From contig JAIXYK010000008.1 in the NCBI GenBank assembly GCA_027490225.1, positions 1 to 64,000 of the forward strand: a stretch of 64,000 nucleotides of DNA. The letters are read 5' to 3'. Positions within the stretch are counted from its first letter, which is position 1. Each line of letters opens with the position of its first letter. The notes below the pieces were generated by a model that was not told the origin of the DNA, searched no databases, and saw only the letters and a program-made list of their open reading frames with translations. Of this stretch, positions 35,660 to 44,197 are shown piece after piece. The translations under genes were made by a program, and so were the position numbers. This stretch comes from Bacteroidota bacterium. GTDB taxonomy: Bacteria > Bacteroidota > Bacteroidia > M30B66.

Positions 35660-37237
35660 TTATTTCTTTTTCTTCTTGATGACAAATGCTTCATTGGGTT
35701 TTAAGTAATTCCCTTCATTGTCAATGAAGATAGTGTTTTCCATTCCTTTCCAAGTAACAGAGTAGCTGTGAGGAGACTGGTCTAATTTAATAATTCCATT
35801 AATCGCATCTTTTGGAAATCGATTTACAAAAATTGTATTTTGTAACATAGAATCTAATTCAGTAACAGGACAGAATCGGTATTGCATTGGTTTGTAATCA
35901 ACATTGTTTCTTTGTAATTGAAGTAATTGAGTGCCAGTTTGAATTGCCAAACTGTCGAAATCATAATGAGTTGGTAGTACTTCTCCTGGTTTTATGTACA
36001 CTTTATTATAGGCAAATGGATATTCACATGGGTAGTATTTATGATGTTCTTTATAGTAACAACTAGACGTATACACCCAAATTAATGCATGCTGCTTGGT
36101 GTTATTATGGATAAAAACATTACTGTCGCTTCCTACAATTGTCCAATCAAACATTCCGTTTTTTTGAAGATTAGCTCCTGTTTTCAGATCAATTTTCGAG
36201 GAAATATCAAAAGATTTTTTTTGTAATCGTGGTTCATAATGACCGAAGATTCTGGGACCCAATATCATACTATCGCAATTTTCACCATTATATACTCGAG
36301 ATTCTTTTTTTCTATGAATGACGTGGTTTTTAAAATTTCTCTTGTCGTGTTCTCGGAAAAATTCATCTTGAGGCGTTACATATTTTCTAGGTGTTTTTGA
36401 AAAACTGGCAGGAGAGCTTAAATAAAATATTAGAATAACAAGGAAGAAAAATCCAAAAATACAAGCAATGGCAATAGCAGCAACTCTATTACTACCAGCA
36501 AACTTATAACTTGTGGCAAAAATGCTACTTTGCAACCTTTGGTCATTAGGTTTGTATTTATACATGGCATGCAATAAAGCATCTGTAAAGTCTCTTCCTA
36601 CTGTATAGTTTTTGTTTTGACTATAAAATCCTAAAATTCCATAAATGATTTTATCACATTCAATATCTTCTCTTTCATTTAGTAATTTATAAAAATCAGC
36701 TTTTTTTGCATAAGGTATTTTCGAATGTAAAACCCAATTATTCGGTTTTTTTTTTAATATTTCATGAATGTAAATTAATTTATCTTTTAAGAATAAATGG
36801 AAATTAATTTTAAATGATAATGGAAGCAGGTTATTTATTTGCTGCCATTTTAAAAGCATTTTAAATTTATTTTGATTAAAAAGCGCTTTAAATTCTGTTA
36901 ATAAATCTTCTTCAACATACTTATTAAGAAAGCTTTGCATTTTAATAAATGCTTCATCTTTTAAATAGTATATTGTTAAAAAATCATTTTCTTTAAATTT
37001 AATTCTATGAAAAAGATGATATAATAAATCATCTGAATAACAAACTTTAATTTCTTGTAAATTATTTTTAAGTGCATTTATTGTTTTTTCAACGGCATCT
37101 AAACTTAACTCATTATTTAACTTTTGCGCCGCTTTTAATTTTTTTTCAATCCTGATTATTTCTTTTTCATCTATTAATGGAGTATCTTCTCTCTTAATAT
37201 CTGCATATTTTAGAATATCGAAAATGGTTAGAGACAT
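35660..37237 (-). CDS. Unknown single-pass membrane protein, divergent from Hsp70-like gene
   Basis: I do not recognise a family. The 525-residue protein has an N-terminal half of about 250 residues that is helical, rich in Lys, Leu and Asn and without a signal peptide. One membrane helix at about 252-273 (AAIAIACIFGFFFLVILIFY) follows, then a C-terminal half of about 250 residues with aromatic and proline residues and a C-Y-Y-K-E-H-H-K-Y-Y-P-C cysteine pair. The likely topology is cytoplasmic N-half and periplasmic C-half, by the charge pattern. The tail is KKKKK. It is divergent from an Hsp70-like gene with only about 100 bases between, so a shared regulation or function is possible. Codon use is more AT-rich at the N-terminal part than in neighbours. 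Confidence 0.6.
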   Translation of the reverse strand: MSLTIFDILKYADIKREDTPLIDEKEIIRIEKKLKAAQKLNNELSLDAVEKTINALKNNLQEIKVCYSDDLLYHLFHRIKFKENDFLTIYYLKDEAFIKMQSFLNKYVEEDLLTEFKALFNQNKFKMLLKWQQINNLLPLSFKINFHLFLKDKLIYIHEILKKKPNNWVLHSKIPYAKKADFYKLLNEREDIECDKIIYGILGFYSQNKNYTVGRDFTDALLHAMYKYKPNDQRLQSSIFATSYKFAGSNRVAAIAIACIFGFFFLVILIFYLSSPASFSKTPRKYVTPQDEFFREHDKRNFKNHVIHRKKESRVYNGENCDSMILGPRIFGHYEPRLQKKSFDISSKIDLKTGANLQKNGMFDWTIVGSDSNVFIHNNTKQHALIWVYTSSCYYKEHHKYYPCEYPFAYNKVYIKPGEVLPTHYDFDSLAIQTGTQLLQLQRNNVDYKPMQYRFCPVTELDSMLQNTIFVNRFPKDAINGIIKLDQSPHSYSVTWKGMENTIFIDNEGNYLKPNEAFVIKKKKK

Positions 37238-37340
37238 TTATGGTATTTTTGAAAAAAATTATTCTGCTAAAATCATATTTATTCACTGAATTTGCTTCAA
37301 GAGATTAAAAGTTTTAGCAAAGTTTATAATTATTAATGAA

Positions 37341-39794
37341 ATGCAAGAAAACATAAATTTTGGAATTGACTTAGGGACTACAAATTCTGCCATTGGTTTT
37401 TACAAAGACGGAAAAGTAATTGTGCTGAAAAATCCAAAGGGTTTTAGAGAAACTTTGCCTTCTGCGGTTGCCTTTAGAAAAGGGCGAATACTTATTGGGG
37501 ATAAGGCTATTGAGCAATTGTCGAATGGTTTCGAGCATGTTTTTACTTCATTTAAACGCAACATGGGAACTGATTGCTTATATAATGTTGAAGAACAGAG
37601 CTATACTCCAACAGATTTGTCAGCGCTTGTATTAAAAGAGGTATTGGGTTTTGTGCAGGATAATAACATAACTTCAGCTGTAATTACTATTCCTGCAGCT
37701 TTTGATACAGTTCAGTCGAATGCGACTAAGAAAGCTGGTTTTGAAGCTGGATTAAAAGAAGTTGTATTATTGCAGGAACCAGTTGCTGCTTGTTTGGCTT
37801 ACGCAAATGAAAATAGTATATCTTTAGATACTAAGCAAACTTGGCTTGTTTATGATTTTGGAGGCGGCACTTTTGATAGTGCTTTGGTGGAAATTGACTA
37901 CCGAGAAATGAAAGTGGTAGATCACCTTGGGAATAATTTCTTAGGTGGTGTGGACATCGATGAAGCCGTTTTGAAGCATTTTGTTTTGCCCGAAATTTCA
38001 ATTAAATCGGGAGTAGAATTGAAATACGAAGAAGTGAGTAATTCAAGTAAATATGCCGCGCTGAAACAACACCTCATTCACCTTATTGAAGAAGCAAAGA
38101 AAGATTTATCTCTTTCTGAAAATACTATTGTTGAGGTAGATTTTCCTTCTTTGGATATTTTGATTGACCTTGATTTTCAACGAAGTGCATTTAATGCAAT
38201 CGCTTCGCCCATAATTGATGTTTCGTTTGATTTATTAAGGGAACTATTACAAACTAATAACCTATCGTTTTCTAATATCCATAGAATTGTTTTGGTTGGA
38301 GGAACGACATATATTCCTTTGATTAGAGAGAAGCTTGTAGAATTAAGCAAAACAATAGTTGATAACAGTATTGATCCTACAACTGCTATTGTAAAAGGTG
38401 CTGCGTATTTCGCTGGTACTAAAGAAAAAAAGGTTAATGCTACAGAAAATGAAGAAGTTACAGAGATTAATGATTTATCTGTGCAACTTGCTTATGAACC
38501 AGCAACGAATGATGAAGAGGAATTGGTAGCTTTTAAATGCAATATAAGTTTTAAAGGAGTATATCGAATAATTAGTAATGTTAGCGGTTTTGCAACAGCA
38601 TGGATTGATTTTAAAGATGAAGCAGCGGTTTTTGTGCCTTTACAATTGAAACAAATCAATTATTTTACAATTGAAATTGCCGACCAGAAAAAGAAATTGG
38701 TTTTTACAAATCAAGTTTCAATTTCACAGGGTCTTTACAGCATTTCAGGACAAACATTACCTTTAGATATTTGTTTGGAAGTAGATACTGAAGATGGAGC
38801 TTCTTATTTAGAGCCTATTTTTAAAAAGAACAGCATATTACCATTGCGAAAATCGGTTAGTAAAACCTTAACCAAATCTATTTCTGCGGGTGAAGATGAT
38901 AGCATTTTTATAAATGTTTTAGAAGGCAGACAAGGAACCTTACCAGGTTCAAATTTGAGCATTGGTTTTGTTTCGATTAATGGAAAGGATTTGAATAGCG
39001 ATTTAGTAAAAGGAACCAATGTTGAACTTAAATTCTCTATTTCAGAATCAAGAGATTTAGAATTAGATGTGTATGTGCCTTCTATTGATTTGACTTTGAA
39101 AGAGAAATTTAATCCTCAAAATAAGGTGGTTGTTTACGAAAAAATTAAATCTGACATTTTTCAGGCATTAGAAATAGCTAAAATTGAAATGCAGCTTGCA
39201 GCTTCTGAAGAACAATATGAGTTGAGCGCTAAATTCAATAAGATTGAAAAGCAATTGTTAGTATTGGCTAATGAATTAGCTCAGTTTTCGGGTGAAGCCC
39301 TATTTAAAATTGATGAGAATAAAAGAGCACTTTTAAAGGAACTGGATGGGGTAAATCGTGCTAAAAATATTTATGCAGAAATAGAAAGTTACAAAAGTGA
39401 AAAGGAATCTTTATTGGAATTATTGCCTCAAGCTGCTTTTGAATATAAAGAAGAGGCTCGGAAGATATTTGCAGAAGAAAAAGAGGTATTGAATTCCGGA
39501 GACAAACAATTGATAAAAGAAACAACGCAAAAAATCAAAAACCTTAATCATACCTTGTTTTATCAAAAGCCAGAGAATTTTGCATTGGTATATTTTCAGC
39601 TTAAAACTATTCCAGAGGCAAACTATAAAGATTACAGTATTGTTGAAAAATTAATTGCCGATGGTGATGCAGCGATGCATGCTAAGAATTATGAATTATT
39701 GAAACAGATTTGTTATTTGATGGCAGCTCAATTGTTACCTAATCAGAAAGAAGGTAAATCTGAGATTTTCAAATCTATAACTGGATTGAAATAG
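37341..39794 (+). CDS. Atypical Hsp70-family protein with coiled-coil tail
   Basis: An 817-residue protein, about 180 longer than DnaK. Residues about 5-375 form the Hsp70 ATPase domain: GIDLGTTNSAIG, AVITIPAAF, WLVYDFGGGTFD and RIVLVGGTTYIPLIREK are all present. After a linker of weak similarity, a DnaK-like beta substrate-binding part can be seen (SIFINVLEGRQGTLPGSNLS, LVKGTNVELKFSISESRDLE). The last 200 residues are mostly charged helix. It lacks a canonical EEVD-like tail and no dnaJ or grpE is nearby. It is not the housekeeping DnaK. The divergent membrane protein is its only close neighbour and could be a partner; that is inference. Confidence 0.85.
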   Translation: MQENINFGIDLGTTNSAIGFYKDGKVIVLKNPKGFRETLPSAVAFRKGRILIGDKAIEQLSNGFEHVFTSFKRNMGTDCLYNVEEQSYTPTDLSALVLKEVLGFVQDNNITSAVITIPAAFDTVQSNATKKAGFEAGLKEVVLLQEPVAACLAYANENSISLDTKQTWLVYDFGGGTFDSALVEIDYREMKVVDHLGNNFLGGVDIDEAVLKHFVLPEISIKSGVELKYEEVSNSSKYAALKQHLIHLIEEAKKDLSLSENTIVEVDFPSLDILIDLDFQRSAFNAIASPIIDVSFDLLRELLQTNNLSFSNIHRIVLVGGTTYIPLIREKLVELSKTIVDNSIDPTTAIVKGAAYFAGTKEKKVNATENEEVTEINDLSVQLAYEPATNDEEELVAFKCNISFKGVYRIISNVSGFATAWIDFKDEAAVFVPLQLKQINYFTIEIADQKKKLVFTNQVSISQGLYSISGQTLPLDICLEVDTEDGASYLEPIFKKNSILPLRKSVSKTLTKSISAGEDDSIFINVLEGRQGTLPGSNLSIGFVSINGKDLNSDLVKGTNVELKFSISESRDLELDVYVPSIDLTLKEKFNPQNKVVVYEKIKSDIFQALEIAKIEMQLAASEEQYELSAKFNKIEKQLLVLANELAQFSGEALFKIDENKRALLKELDGVNRAKNIYAEIESYKSEKESLLELLPQAAFEYKEEARKIFAEEKEVLNSGDKQLIKETTQKIKNLNHTLFYQKPENFALVYFQLKTIPEANYKDYSIVEKLIADGDAAMHAKNYELLKQICYLMAAQLLPNQKEGKSEIFKSITGLK

Positions 39795-39808
39795 AAACCT
39801 TGAAAAAT

Positions 39809-39847
39809 AAAAAAGCCTCGAAAAAATCAATTTCCCGAGGCTTTTTT
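39809..39847. terminator. Bidirectional terminator between Hsp70-like gene and recA
   Basis: AAAAAAGCCTCG at 39809-39820 and CGAGGCTTTTTT at 39836-39847 form a perfect 12-bp stem with a 15-nt loop. Both strands end in a run of T, so it can stop transcription from either side. Confidence 0.85.
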
Positions 39848-39862
39848 GTTTAATGATAAATA

Positions 39863-40873
39863 TTATGCAGGAATTGCTGCTGCTATCGCATCAATAATTC
39901 TTTTTTCGATTGTTTCTGCTAATTCAGGATTATCGCCTAAAAGAGATTTAACAGCATCGCGTCCCTGACCTAACTTGGTGTCTTCGTAGCTGAACCAAGA
40001 ACCACTTTTCTTGATGATATTTTTTTCTACACCAAGGTCAATGATTTCTCCGATTTTCGAAATTCCTTCACCATAAATGATGTCGAATTCGGCAGTACGG
40101 AATGGAGGAGCAACTTTATTTTTTACAACTTTAACGCGGGTACGATTTCCTACGACAGTTTCTCCGTCTTTTATTTGGCCAACTCGACGGATATCTAGTC
40201 GGATTGAAGCGTAGAATTTAAGGGCGTTTCCACCAGTAGTAGTTTCAGGGTTACCAAACATAACTCCGATTTTTTCACGTAACTGATTGATGAATATGCA
40301 TGTAGAGCCTGTTCTGCTAATTGTTGCAGTTAGTTTTCTAAGAGCTTGAGACATTAAACGAGCTTGTAAACCCATTTTAGAATCACCCATTTCGCCTTCT
40401 ATTTCGCTTTTAGGTGTAAGTGCAGCCACAGAGTCGATAACAATAATGTCAATTGCACCTGAACGGATAAGATTGTCAGCAATTTCTAGGGCTTGCTCAC
40501 CATTGTCGGGTTGGGAGATTAATAAATTTTCCACGTCTACACCAAGTTTTTCGGCATAATATCGGTCGAACGCATGTTCCGCATCAATAATGGCTGCAAT
40601 GCCTCCGTTTTTTTGTGACTCTGCTATTGCGTGAATTGCTAATGTTGTTTTACCAGAAGATTCCGGACCGTATATTTCTATGATTCTTCCTTTTGGAAAT
40701 CCATGAACTCCAAGAGCAATGTCAAGATTGATAGAGCCTGTAGAGATTACCTCCATGGCTTCTACGGCTTGATCGCCCATTTTCATGATGGTTCCTTTTC
40801 CGTAGGTCTTATCAATCTTGTCAATAATTACCTGAAGCGCTTTTAGTTTTTCTGTATTTAAATCTTTGCTCAT
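39863..40873 (-). CDS. recA: Recombinase RecA
   Basis: A 336-residue recombinase that forms ATP-dependent filaments on single-stranded DNA and catalyses strand exchange. Walker [11 protein letters not shown], the ATP-cap region DAEHAFD, Walker [11 protein letters not shown] and the L2-region [16 protein letters not shown] are intact. The C-terminal tail is short and less acidic than in E. coli. It is a single gene with a terminator after it and a dyad-symmetric element 23 bases before its start. Confidence 0.98.
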   Translation of the reverse strand: MSKDLNTEKLKALQVIIDKIDKTYGKGTIMKMGDQAVEAMEVISTGSINLDIALGVHGFPKGRIIEIYGPESSGKTTLAIHAIAESQKNGGIAAIIDAEHAFDRYYAEKLGVDVENLLISQPDNGEQALEIADNLIRSGAIDIIVIDSVAALTPKSEIEGEMGDSKMGLQARLMSQALRKLTATISRTGSTCIFINQLREKIGVMFGNPETTTGGNALKFYASIRLDIRRVGQIKDGETVVGNRTRVKVVKNKVAPPFRTAEFDIIYGEGISKIGEIIDLGVEKNIIKKSGSWFSYEDTKLGQGRDAVKSLLGDNPELAETIEKRIIDAIAAAIPA

Positions 40874-40895
40874 TTCTGATGGGTTTGAAATTTAT

Positions 40896-40914
40896 TGACG
40901 CAAATTACGTCAAA
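40896..40914. promoter_or_regulatory. Palindrome over the recA promoter
   Basis: TTGACG-N7-CGTCAA is a perfect 6-bp dyad. Its centre contains TAATTTGC on the minus strand, a near match to the -7 box, so a protein bound here would block recA transcription. It is a candidate damage-response operator. Confidence 0.45.
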
Positions 40915-40947
40915 AAAATAATTGCAGTTTAAAATATCTGAAAGTGT

Positions 40948-41038
40948 TTTCAACAATGCGTGTTGAAATATAGTTTACATATAGAAATATTTGTTTTGAA
41001 TTTTCTTTATGCAGATGTAAAAACACCTTACTTTACAT
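40948..41038. repeat. Two further inverted repeats upstream of recA
   Basis: TTTCAACA-ATGCG-TGTTGAAA (40948-40968) is an 8-bp perfect hairpin with a 5-nt loop. ATGTAAA at 41015-41021 and TTTACAT at 41032-41038 form a 7-bp stem with a 10-nt loop. Neither is followed by a T-run, so they are more likely protein sites than terminators. Confidence 0.5.
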
Positions 41039-41135
41039 TGTTGTGTATTAAAATATCTTGATAATTACCTGTTTTTAGTGCTTAAAATTATTTTGTAACT
41101 AACAGATAAACATATATTTATAGCTTTAAATTTAA

Positions 41136-41210
41136 ATTACTCAATGTAATGAGATAAATTACTCAATAAGAATAGTAAAATAAATTAGTATGTTGAGTAA
41201 AATATCTCAT
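41136..41210. repeat. Large inverted repeat in the promoter of the second DUF4143 gene
   Basis: Left arm 41149-41166 (ATGAGATAAATTACTCAA) and right arm 41193-41210 (TTGAGTAAAATATCTCAT) pair at 16 of 18 positions across a 26-nt spacer. The motif TTACTCAA occurs three times: at 41137 and 41159 on the plus strand and at 41193 on the minus strand. A small ATTAC/GTAAT hairpin (41136-41150) sits at the left edge. The right arm ends nine bases before the -7 box, so the whole set covers the upstream promoter. Confidence 0.8.
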
Positions 41211-41219
41211 GCAAATGCG

Positions 41220-41227
41220 TAAATTTG
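41220..41227 (+). promoter_or_regulatory. -7 box for the second DUF4143 ATPase gene
   Basis: TAAATTTG matches TAnnTTTG, 16 bases before the ATG at 41244. Confidence 0.55.
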
Positions 41228-41243
41228 TTTTTTCTATTTATTA

Positions 41244-42431
41244 ATGAGAATACAAAGAGAACAATTAACAGAATTTAGCCAAAGAATACTGGAGCCTAGA
41301 AGGTTTATTCAGGTACTGTATGGTCCAAGACAAGTAGGGAAAACAACATTGATTTTACAACTGTTAAAAGAATACAAACTACCTTCTCTTTTTGTAACTG
41401 GAGATGATGTAGGTGAAAACGATAGCACTTGGATTGCGACCCAATGGCAAAATGCAAAGCATCTCTTTGAACAGTCAGGAGCTAATGAATTTTTATTGGT
41501 AATTGATGAGGTGCAAAAACTTGCCAATTGGAGCGAGACCATAAAAAAATTATGGGATGCAGACACCCGAAACGAAGTAAATATAAAACTGATTCTTTTA
41601 GGTTCTTCGCGTTTAATGATTCAGCAAGGTTTAACTGAGTCTTTGGCTGGTCGTTTTGAAAGTACCTATTTGGGGCATTGGACTTTTACTGAAATGGAGC
41701 AAGCATTTGACTGGAGTGTGCAACAATACATTTGGTTTGGCGGTTACCCTGGTTCAGCTGATTTAATTAGTGATGAAAAAAGGTGGCGAGAATACGTGTT
41801 AAACTCCTTAATAGAAACAAGTATTTCGAAAGATATTTTAATGCTTACGCGTGTAGACAAGCCTGCATTGATGAAACGCTTGTTTGAGCTTGGAAGCATC
41901 TATTCAGGTCAAATACTTTCGTTTAACAAAATACTAGGGCAATTGACTGATGCGGGGAATACAACTACACTCACACATTACTTACAACTATTGCATTCTG
42001 CGGGCTTGTTAGGTGGAATAGAAAAATTTTCGCCGGCATTGATAAGGCAAAGAGCAGCTAGTCCAAAGTTTCAGGTGCACAATGCAGCAATAATTAGTGC
42101 CCAACAGAATAGAAACATGAGTGAAGTAAAAAACGTTCCTAAAGATTGGGGGAGATGGGCAGAATCAGCCGTGGGCGCGCATTTGATGAATCATTCTATA
42201 AAGGCAAACTACAAACTACACTATTGGCGAGAAAATAATTATGAGGTAGATTATGTACTGGCCAACAGAGAAAGCGTAGTTGCGCTTGAAGTAAAAAGTG
42301 GGGTAAAACAAAGAATATCAGGACTTAGCGAGTTTAAAAAACGCTTCCCTGAAGCAAAAATTTACTTAATAGGAGACGAGGGAATTCCGATTGAGAATTT
42401 CTTGAGGACGAAGCCTTCAGAGTTTTTGTGA
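41244..42431 (+). CDS. AAA_14/DUF4143 family ATPase (second copy)
   Basis: A 395-residue protein of the same two-domain family as the one at 785-2074, but only distantly similar. Walker A GPRQVGKT is at residues 27-34 and Walker B LLVIDEVQKL near 89-98. LGSSRLMIQQGLTESLAGRF is the family segment after Walker B. The DUF4143 part shows YIWFGGYPG, SKDIL and the C-terminal YWRENNYEVDYVL with VVALEVKSG, a nuclease-like E-V-D and E-V-K pair. It is a single gene between recA and bcp, with its own repeat-bearing promoter, and ends two bases before the convergent bcp stop. Confidence 0.88.
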   Translation: MRIQREQLTEFSQRILEPRRFIQVLYGPRQVGKTTLILQLLKEYKLPSLFVTGDDVGENDSTWIATQWQNAKHLFEQSGANEFLLVIDEVQKLANWSETIKKLWDADTRNEVNIKLILLGSSRLMIQQGLTESLAGRFESTYLGHWTFTEMEQAFDWSVQQYIWFGGYPGSADLISDEKRWREYVLNSLIETSISKDILMLTRVDKPALMKRLFELGSIYSGQILSFNKILGQLTDAGNTTTLTHYLQLLHSAGLLGGIEKFSPALIRQRAASPKFQVHNAAIISAQQNRNMSEVKNVPKDWGRWAESAVGAHLMNHSIKANYKLHYWRENNYEVDYVLANRESVVALEVKSGVKQRISGLSEFKKRFPEAKIYLIGDEGIPIENFLRTKPSEFL

Positions 42432-42433
42432 AA

Positions 42434-42883
42434 TCAAAGAATCTGCGAAATATGATTCTTTGTATCTACCTTTTCTATCACTTTTTCAATATTGCCGTTT
42501 TCGTCTATTAAGAACGTTGTGCGGTTAATGCCCATATATTCTTTGCCCATGAATTTTTTAAGGCCCCAAACGCCATAGTCGTTGCTTACTTTTTGGTCGG
42601 TGTCGGAAATTAGGCGAAAAGGAAGGCTGTATTTTGTGATGAATTTTTGATGGGATTTTTCGTTGTCGCTACTTACACCTATAACATCAAAACCAGCATT
42701 TAGAAGGCTATCGTAATTGTCGCGAAGGTTGCAGGCTTCTGCGGTGCAGCCCGGTGTGTCATCCTTTGGATAAAAATACAATACTACTTTTTTGCCTGCG
42801 TAATCGTTTAATGAAATGATGTTGCCCAATTGATCTTTTGCATTGATTGCAGGTGCTTTATCGCCTTGTTTAAGTGTTGACAT
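42434..42883 (-). CDS. bcp: Thiol peroxidase, Bcp/PrxQ type
   Basis: A 149-residue peroxiredoxin that reduces hydrogen and organic peroxides with thioredoxin as donor. The peroxidatic Cys46 lies in DDTPGCTAEACNLRD and the resolving Cys51 five residues later, the arrangement of atypical two-cysteine PrxQ enzymes. LYFYPKDDTPG and GINRTTFLIDENG fit the family. The start overlaps the end of nth by 14 bases, so bcp is translated from the same message. Confidence 0.95.
   Translation of the reverse strand: MSTLKQGDKAPAINAKDQLGNIISLNDYAGKKVVLYFYPKDDTPGCTAEACNLRDNYDSLLNAGFDVIGVSSDNEKSHQKFITKYSLPFRLISDTDQKVSNDYGVWGLKKFMGKEYMGINRTTFLIDENGNIEKVIEKVDTKNHISQIL
42435..42462. terminator. Possible terminator hairpin between DUF4143 gene and bcp
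   Basis: CAAAGAATC (42435-42443) and GATTCTTTG (42454-42462) form a perfect 9-bp stem with a 10-nt loop, covering the last codons of bcp. No T-run follows on either strand, so its function is uncertain. Confidence 0.4.
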
Positions 42884-43565
42884 GTGTTCGTTTTTTGGAA
42901 GTGTTTATAGAAACAAGATTTTTCTTTTTTTGTTTTGTTTGGAAAAATTTGCAGGCTTCGGTTAAACCGCATTCAGCGCATTTGGGAGTTCTTGCCAGGC
43001 AAATGTAACGGCCGTGAAGGATTAACCAATGGTGTGCAAGCGGAATGATTGCATCAGGTAGAAATTTTACCAACTGTAACTCGGCCTGCAGTGGATTTTT
43101 AGCATTGGTGGTAAGTCCTATGCGGGCAGAAACGCGAAAAACATGCGTATCTACTGCCATGGTAGGCTGGTTAAAAATTACGGATGCAATAACATTGGCA
43201 GTTTTGCGACCAACACCAGGTAATTTTACCAAATCGTCTACCTTAGAAGGTACTTCATTGTTAAATTCTGAAATGAGCTTTTGAGCCATTCCAACCAAAT
43301 GTTTTGCTTTATTGTTGGGATATGAAATTGAACGGATGTAAGAAAAAACCTCGTCGGAAGTTGCTGCTGCTAAAGTTATTGCATCGGGAAAGCGTGCAAA
43401 CAATTTAGGAGTGGTTAGGTTTACCCGCTTATCTGTGCATTGAGCAGAAAGGATAACAGCAACAAGCAGCTCAAAAGGATTGGAATACTGAAGTTCGGTT
43501 TCTGCAATTGGATTGTGCTCTGAAAAATAGGAGATAATTTTTTCATACCGGGCTTGCTTGTTCAT
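42870..43565 (-). CDS. nth: Endonuclease III
   Basis: A 231-residue DNA glycosylase/AP lyase for oxidised pyrimidines. The helix-hairpin-helix LPGVGRKTANV contains the catalytic lysine, and the catalytic aspartate lies in VDTHVFRVSARIG. Four cysteines for the 4Fe-4S cluster read C-x6-C-x2-C-x5-C (CLARTPKCAECGLTEACKFF). The ATG at 43565 gives the usual start MNKQARYEKI. The frame stays open to 43685, but the extra part runs through a terminator hairpin and does not look like protein. A basic tail of about 20 residues follows the cluster. bcp overlaps its end. Confidence 0.94.
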   Translation of the reverse strand: MNKQARYEKIISYFSEHNPIAETELQYSNPFELLVAVILSAQCTDKRVNLTTPKLFARFPDAITLAAATSDEVFSYIRSISYPNNKAKHLVGMAQKLISEFNNEVPSKVDDLVKLPGVGRKTANVIASVIFNQPTMAVDTHVFRVSARIGLTTNAKNPLQAELQLVKFLPDAIIPLAHHWLILHGRYICLARTPKCAECGLTEACKFFQTKQKKKNLVSINTSKKRTHVNT

Positions 43566-43584
43566 AATGCAAAAAAACAAAAAA

Positions 43585-43616
43585 TCCCGATACGGCAGTG
43601 AACAGACGTATCGGGA
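43585..43616 (-). terminator. Intrinsic terminator directly before nth
   Basis: On the minus strand the stem TCCCGATACG/CGTATCGGGA (10 bp, 12-nt loop) is followed by TTTTTTGTTTTTTT, a textbook intrinsic terminator. The T-run ends five bases before the nth ATG. It would end transcripts of the small upstream gene and let only read-through reach nth. Confidence 0.8.
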
Positions 43617-43636
43617 GGTGTGAAAAACAAACCCAC

Positions 43637-43906
43637 TTAATTTAACACCACCTCTACAGAAAATTCTGTTTGAGGTAACTTGCAAACGTGCAGCGACTTT
43701 GAATAATTTAAAAGTGCTGTTACGCGTCCGGATTGGGGAACGAGTGCTGTTTTGTTGAGCAGGGAACGGGTATCTATGATTTGTTGAAATTCAGCTGAAA
43801 GGTCTTCGCATTCGGCTAATTCATAAGAAAGTTCCAAGGCTTCGTCTTTTGGCATTTCGTTGTAGGCAAAGCGGATAAGATCGTTAGTTGTAAAAAGTTT
43901 ATGCAT
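43637..43906 (-). CDS. Small unknown protein upstream of nth
   Basis: An 89-residue protein starting MHKLFTTNDLIRFAYNEMPK, acidic and helical in its first half, with no signal peptide or membrane segment. I do not recognise a named family. The N-terminal layout recalls the start of small anti-sigma-like proteins, but no zinc-binding residues are present, so I do not assign one. It is followed by an intrinsic terminator and then nth and bcp on the same strand. Confidence 0.6.
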   Translation of the reverse strand: MHKLFTTNDLIRFAYNEMPKDEALELSYELAECEDLSAEFQQIIDTRSLLNKTALVPQSGRVTALLNYSKSLHVCKLPQTEFSVEVVLN

Positions 43907-44177
43907 AGGCTTTTTTAGAAATTACACGAGGAAAACGCGTTGAGTTATGGCTTATTGTATTAACTGTTATTATTCTTCATAATTTTCTGATTGTATTGAT
44001 TATGAATGATATAAAGCTAAATGCCGCGCAAAGGATAGCGCCAAGTAGCGCTGAGGCAGAGCCGAGGCCTACGGGCAATAGCCTGGTCTTTATGGAGCTT
44101 GCGGAATAAAGATGCGCCACAAAGAATAGATGTAAGTTGGAACGTATAAATGTTTGAATTTGGGAATGGCATTTTTT
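43907..44177. other. Intergenic region with a GC-rich dispersed-repeat patch
   Basis: The first part is AT-rich and contains a TTCATAAT/ATTATGAA inverted repeat (43976-44006). From about 44017 to 44110 the base composition jumps to GC-rich, unlike the flanks, and part of this patch resembles one at 56266-56327. A 73-residue frame on the minus strand covers it but does not look like a real protein. Confidence 0.5.
44020..44046 (+). repeat. Dispersed GC-rich repeat, copy 1
   Basis: AATGCCGCGC at 44020-44029 and ATAGCGCCAAGT at 44035-44046 match, with one change each, AATACCGCGC and ATAGAGCCAAGT on the minus strand at 56326-56298. The surrounding 80 bases are also GC-rich in both places. It is probably a copy of a dispersed non-coding element. 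Confidence 0.5.
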
Positions 44178-44185
44178 TAACTTGC
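44178..44185 (+). promoter_or_regulatory. -7 box for the hybrid sensor kinase
   Basis: TAACTTGC is a near match to TAnnTTTG. It lies 12 bases before the ATG at 44198 and downstream of an earlier in-frame ATG at 44150, supporting the later start. Confidence 0.4.
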
Positions 44186-44197
44186 GGCAAATCTCCA

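Larger units (their letters stand above)
40874..41243. other. 370-bp divergent promoter region rich in inverted repeats
   Basis: No gene is seen here. Four separate inverted repeats occur: TTGACG/CGTCAA (40896-40914), TTTCAACA/TGTTGAAA (40948-40968), ATGTAAA/TTTACAT (41015-41038) and the large dyad before the second DUF4143 gene (41149-41210). The remainder is AT-rich with no other clear signal. Confidence 0.7.

Noticed and set aside
35660-37237. Assigning the membrane protein as a J-domain or GrpE partner of the Hsp70
   Set aside because: No HPD motif of a J-domain and no GrpE-like pattern is present; only position suggests a link.
43566-43685. Upstream extension of nth by 40 residues
   Set aside because: The extension reads through a terminator hairpin and overlaps the small upstream gene. 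Endonuclease III proteins normally begin at the internal ATG.
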